From: Verrucomicrobiota bacterium
Lineage (GTDB): Bacteria > Verrucomicrobiota > Verrucomicrobiia > Chthoniobacterales > Chthoniobacteraceae
NCBI GenBank assembly: GCA_009885995.1
Contig: VFJQ01000111.1
Span: 1 to 64,000, forward strand
Length of the DNA stretch: 64,000 nt
Reading direction: 5' to 3'
Positions 61,479 through 64,000 of the stretch are shown here, in pieces. Each line of letters opens with the position of its first letter. The stretch's first letter is position 1. The translations under genes and the position numbers were made by a program. Under the pieces are notes generated by a model. It was not told the origin of the DNA. It saw nothing but the letters and a program-made list of their open reading frames with translations, and did no database searches.

Positions 61479-64000
61479 GTTTCCCCTTTTCCCCTCCAAT
61501 TTCGATGTCAGATGTCATCTCTTGCGCGTCCATGTTGTCCTCTATGAGGCCTAGACTTTCTGCGCGCAGCTCTTTCACGAACGTCTCGCCTCCTTCTTGC
61601 ATCGCCTCACGCACTTCCCCTTCTGGAAGCGTGTACAGCACGTGCACGCGATCTTTTGGTTCAAGTCCCGCTTGTTTACGCAAACTCATCACCTGACGAG
61701 AAAACTCGCGACGATACCCTTTCTTGCGAAGTTCGGGCGTAAGCTCCGTGTCGAGTTCCACCTCCCACGCATTCAAAAGCCCGCTCTTCCCTTGTAGGAG
61801 CACTTTTTCGACGTTGAGTTCATCGCGCAATACTTCTAAAAGCATCGTTTTCTTCTGCGAACGCTCCAATTCTTCTGGATGCACGAACGAAATCGTGAGC
61901 GAAGCAAGTGTTTGGCGAATCGGTAACGCCTGTTTCACACGAAGTTCGTGCGCCGCAGACGCCACGTCGCGAATCCATCGCATGTCTTGTTCAAGACCCG
62001 TATCTTGAAGACGCGTTTCCGCTTTTGGCCATGCATCAAGATGAACGGATGCTTTCGCGCAACTCATCTCTTGATAAACCTTCTCCGCAAGAAATGGAAT
62101 GAACGGCGCGCACAGCTTTGTGAATATTTCGAGCACTTCGCGCAGGGTTTTGAGCGCATCTAGGCGTTCATAGACGTTCTCTGATTTGAGACGATCGCGC
62201 GAACGACGAAGCCACCATGTCGAAAGATCATCCACAAATGCACGAAGTGGCCTCGTGGCTTTGACGAGTTCGTACGCATCCATCGCGGTTGTTATTTCCT
62301 TTGTAAGATGCGCCAGTCGTGAGAGAATCCATCGGTCCATCACGTGCCCGCTGCGTGGCTTTTCGAGCTTCACCCCTTCACCAGCATACGTTTTGTAGAA
62401 AACCACGATGTTCCAATACAAGTTGAGGAACGTGCGCGTGATCGTTTGGAGGTCTGCGTCCGCGAATGCAAGATTTTCCCCTTCAACGATGGGCGATGTG
62501 AGGAAGTAGTAGCGAAGCGCATCCGCCCCGTATGTCGAAAACAGCTCCATCGGATCTGTATAGTTTTTGAGACGTTTCGACATCTTTTTTCCATCTTTTG
62601 CAAGAACAATACCCGTTACAACAACGTTTTTAAACGCTGGACGATGAAAAAGTGCGGTCGAAAGCACATGAAGCGCATAAAACCAGCCGCGCGTTTGATC
62701 TTGTCCTTCCGCAACAAAATCCGCCGGCGCGTATCCTTCGAACAAACGCTTGTTCTCAAACGGGTAGTGGAGTTGTGCGACGGGCATGGAACCCGATTCA
62801 AACCAACAATCGAATACATCGGTTGTACGTTTCATCGTGCCGCCACAAGAACACGTAAGTTCAACACGATCGATCATCGGACGATGCAGATCCTGACCAT
62901 CCGTGTACGTTTCCGCTTTCACGAGCTTCTTCAGTTCTTTGATGGAACCGATCACCTGCGTTTTTTCGCACGACGAACAGCTCCATACAGGAATCGGTGC
63001 ACCCCAAAAACGCGAACGCGAAATATTCCAATCAGGCGCGGTCTCAAGCCCTTTTCCGAAACGCCCTTCCTTAAAATGCTCTGGATGCCACGCGATTTTT
63101 TGTCCTGCTTTCAACATTTTGTCTTTGATACGTGCAACATTCACGAACCACGCAGGCTGCGCTTTATACATGAGAAGTGTTGAACATCGACAACACACAG
63201 GCACGCTATGCGTGATGGTTTCTGCTCGATAGACAAACCCTCGCTCACGAAGATCGTTCAGAATGACCCCATCCGCCTCTTTGATTGGAAGCCCTGCAAA
63301 CACCCCGGTGATCGGTAGCATCTTGCCCGCCTCATCCACCATCTCGAGGATCGGGAGACCGTGTTCGCGCGCCATTTGTAAGTCCTCTTCCCCGTAGGCA
63401 GGCGCGGTATGAACGATCCCCGTTCCATCATCCGCCGTCACGTGTGAACCTCCCACTACACGAAACCCTCCCTCGCCCACGCTGGCGAAGGAATAGAGCG
63501 GCTCGTACGTTTTTCCGACAAGATCTGCCCCTTGAAGACGTTCCATAACTAAGATTTTCGCCACACCTGCCTCGAGACCTCCCCATTCTTTCAAGACATC
63601 TTCCGCGCGCGATTCAGCGAAGATGAGCGTATCGCCCGTTTCTTGAATGCGTACTTTGAGATACCAGAGTTCCGGATGCACAGCGAGGCCCGTATTCGCC
63701 GGAAGAGTCCACGGCGTCGTTGTCCAAGCAAGAAAAAACGTTTTCTCTTCTCCCACAAGCGGAAATTTGACGTACACAGCCGGATCTTCTCGATCAACAT
63801 ACGCATTTTCCATCGCAATCTCAAAATTGGAAAGCGCCGTCGAGCAACGTGGACAAAAGAGGGATACGCGTGTGCCGCGATAGATCAGTTCTTGCTTGAA
63901 GAGTTCCGAAAACACCCACCATACAGATTCCATGTAGTTTGCGTGCATCGTCATGTACGAATGCTTGAAATCCACCCAACGCCCAATGCGATCTACGTAC
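61453..64000 (-). CDS. ileS: Isoleucyl-tRNA synthetase, partial (5' part beyond the window)
   Basis: The visible 849 codons are the C-terminal part of a class I synthetase that charges tRNA-Ile. The visible part begins with VDRIGRWVDFKHSY. It continues with the editing region (AWTTTPWTLPANTGL, GTGIVHTAPAYGEED) and the catalytic KMSKR loop in DGKKMSKRLKNY. The anticodon-binding region follows (VMDRWILSRL onward). The segment CPRCSTALSNFE resembles the type-2 (eukaryote/archaeal-like) clade. The gene runs off the right edge. It overlaps fba convergently. Confidence 0.93.
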   Translation of the reverse strand, partial: YVDRIGRWVDFKHSYMTMHANYMESVWWVFSELFKQELIYRGTRVSLFCPRCSTALSNFEIAMENAYVDREDPAVYVKFPLVGEEKTFFLAWTTTPWTLPANTGLAVHPELWYLKVRIQETGDTLIFAESRAEDVLKEWGGLEAGVAKILVMERLQGADLVGKTYEPLYSFASVGEGGFRVVGGSHVTADDGTGIVHTAPAYGEEDLQMAREHGLPILEMVDEAGKMLPITGVFAGLPIKEADGVILNDLRERGFVYRAETITHSVPVCCRCSTLLMYKAQPAWFVNVARIKDKMLKAGQKIAWHPEHFKEGRFGKGLETAPDWNISRSRFWGAPIPVWSCSSCEKTQVIGSIKELKKLVKAETYTDGQDLHRPMIDRVELTCSCGGTMKRTTDVFDCWFESGSMPVAQLHYPFENKRLFEGYAPADFVAEGQDQTRGWFYALHVLSTALFHRPAFKNVVVTGIVLAKDGKKMSKRLKNYTDPMELFSTYGADALRYYFLTSPIVEGENLAFADADLQTITRTFLNLYWNIVVFYKTYAGEGVKLEKPRSGHVMDRWILSRLAHLTKEITTAMDAYELVKATRPLRAFVDDLSTWWLRRSRDRLKSENVYERLDALKTLREVLEIFTKLCAPFIPFLAEKVYQEMSCAKASVHLDAWPKAETRLQDTGLEQDMRWIRDVASAAHELRVKQALPIRQTLASLTISFVHPEELERSQKKTMLLEVLRDELNVEKVLLQGKSGLLNAWEVELDTELTPELRKKGYRREFSRQVMSLRKQAGLEPKDRVHVLYTLPEGEVREAMQEGGETFVKELRAESLGLIEDNMDAQEMTSDIEIGGEKGKLRLSPCFP

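Overview
The window looks like two genomes joined end to end. Positions 1 to about 56,900 are G+C-rich DNA of a free-living heterotroph of the Verrucomicrobiota (PVC group). The evidence is the gene families: a Minf_1886-type protein, PVC-type haem-binding CxxCH proteins, an iduronate-type sulfatase, sialidase-like BNR proteins, a DUF1501 fragment, a ceramidase-like protein and a secreted PQQ-like propeller. From about 57,700 to the right edge the DNA has clearly lower G+C. Single-line hand counts give 45/60 G+C at 10,741-10,800 and 28/60 at 60,001-60,060. That part carries core genes of a small bacterial genome: msrA, rsmE, a YtxH-like gene, a pfkB-family kinase, class II fba and a type-2-like ileS. 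It resembles Patescibacteria/CPR, with low certainty about which lineage. The change occurs around a tRNA-Pro (56,916-56,992) and a two-gene unit of small orphan proteins. An assembly chimera joined at or near the tRNA is the simplest reading.

Verrucomicrobial part. 0.1-2.4 kb: an ABC-2 exporter ATPase and permease. 2.4-6.1 kb: a membrane protein, glutamate dehydrogenase, a YtkA-like lipoprotein and a di-haem peroxidase lipoprotein. 6.1-14.3 kb: a sulfatase coupled to a sialidase-like protein, a TIM44/TerB-type zinc-ribbon membrane protein, a fibre-like protein with 17-residue repeats and an S74 chaperone domain, and a second sialidase-like paralogue. 14.3-23 kb: a HesA-type protein, a haem-binding CxxCH protein, the Minf_1886 protein, a fused M16 peptidase and a TPR/OGT-like protein. 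23-26.7 kb: an ExbB-ExbD-TonB-like-zinc-ribbon-guaB run on the minus strand. 26.8-29.3 kb: coiled-coil protein, ruvC and lipB. 29.3-33.5 kb: a frameshifted HtrA protease, tRNA-Leu, dnaN and dnaA, with a candidate oriC at 33.5-33.9 kb. 33.9-44.3 kb: sodium:solute and MFS transporters and two very large secreted proteins. 44.4-52.2 kb: a small membrane protein, trpF, a secretin, a beta-helix protein, a sugar transferase and aroD. 52.2-56.8 kb: a broken fusion of two gene remnants, an MFS transporter and a ceramidase-like protein.

Much of the gene content fits growth on complex sulfated or sialylated polymers: many exported hydrolases and haem proteins, plus sugar and nucleoside transporters. 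The left 15 kb is dotted with palindromic elements of at least five families. One has 27-bp perfect arms and sits in frame inside the sulfatase gene. The right-hand genome carries its own repeat family, and one copy of it lies in frame inside rsmE. No rRNA genes, CRISPR arrays, transposases or phage structural modules were recognised.
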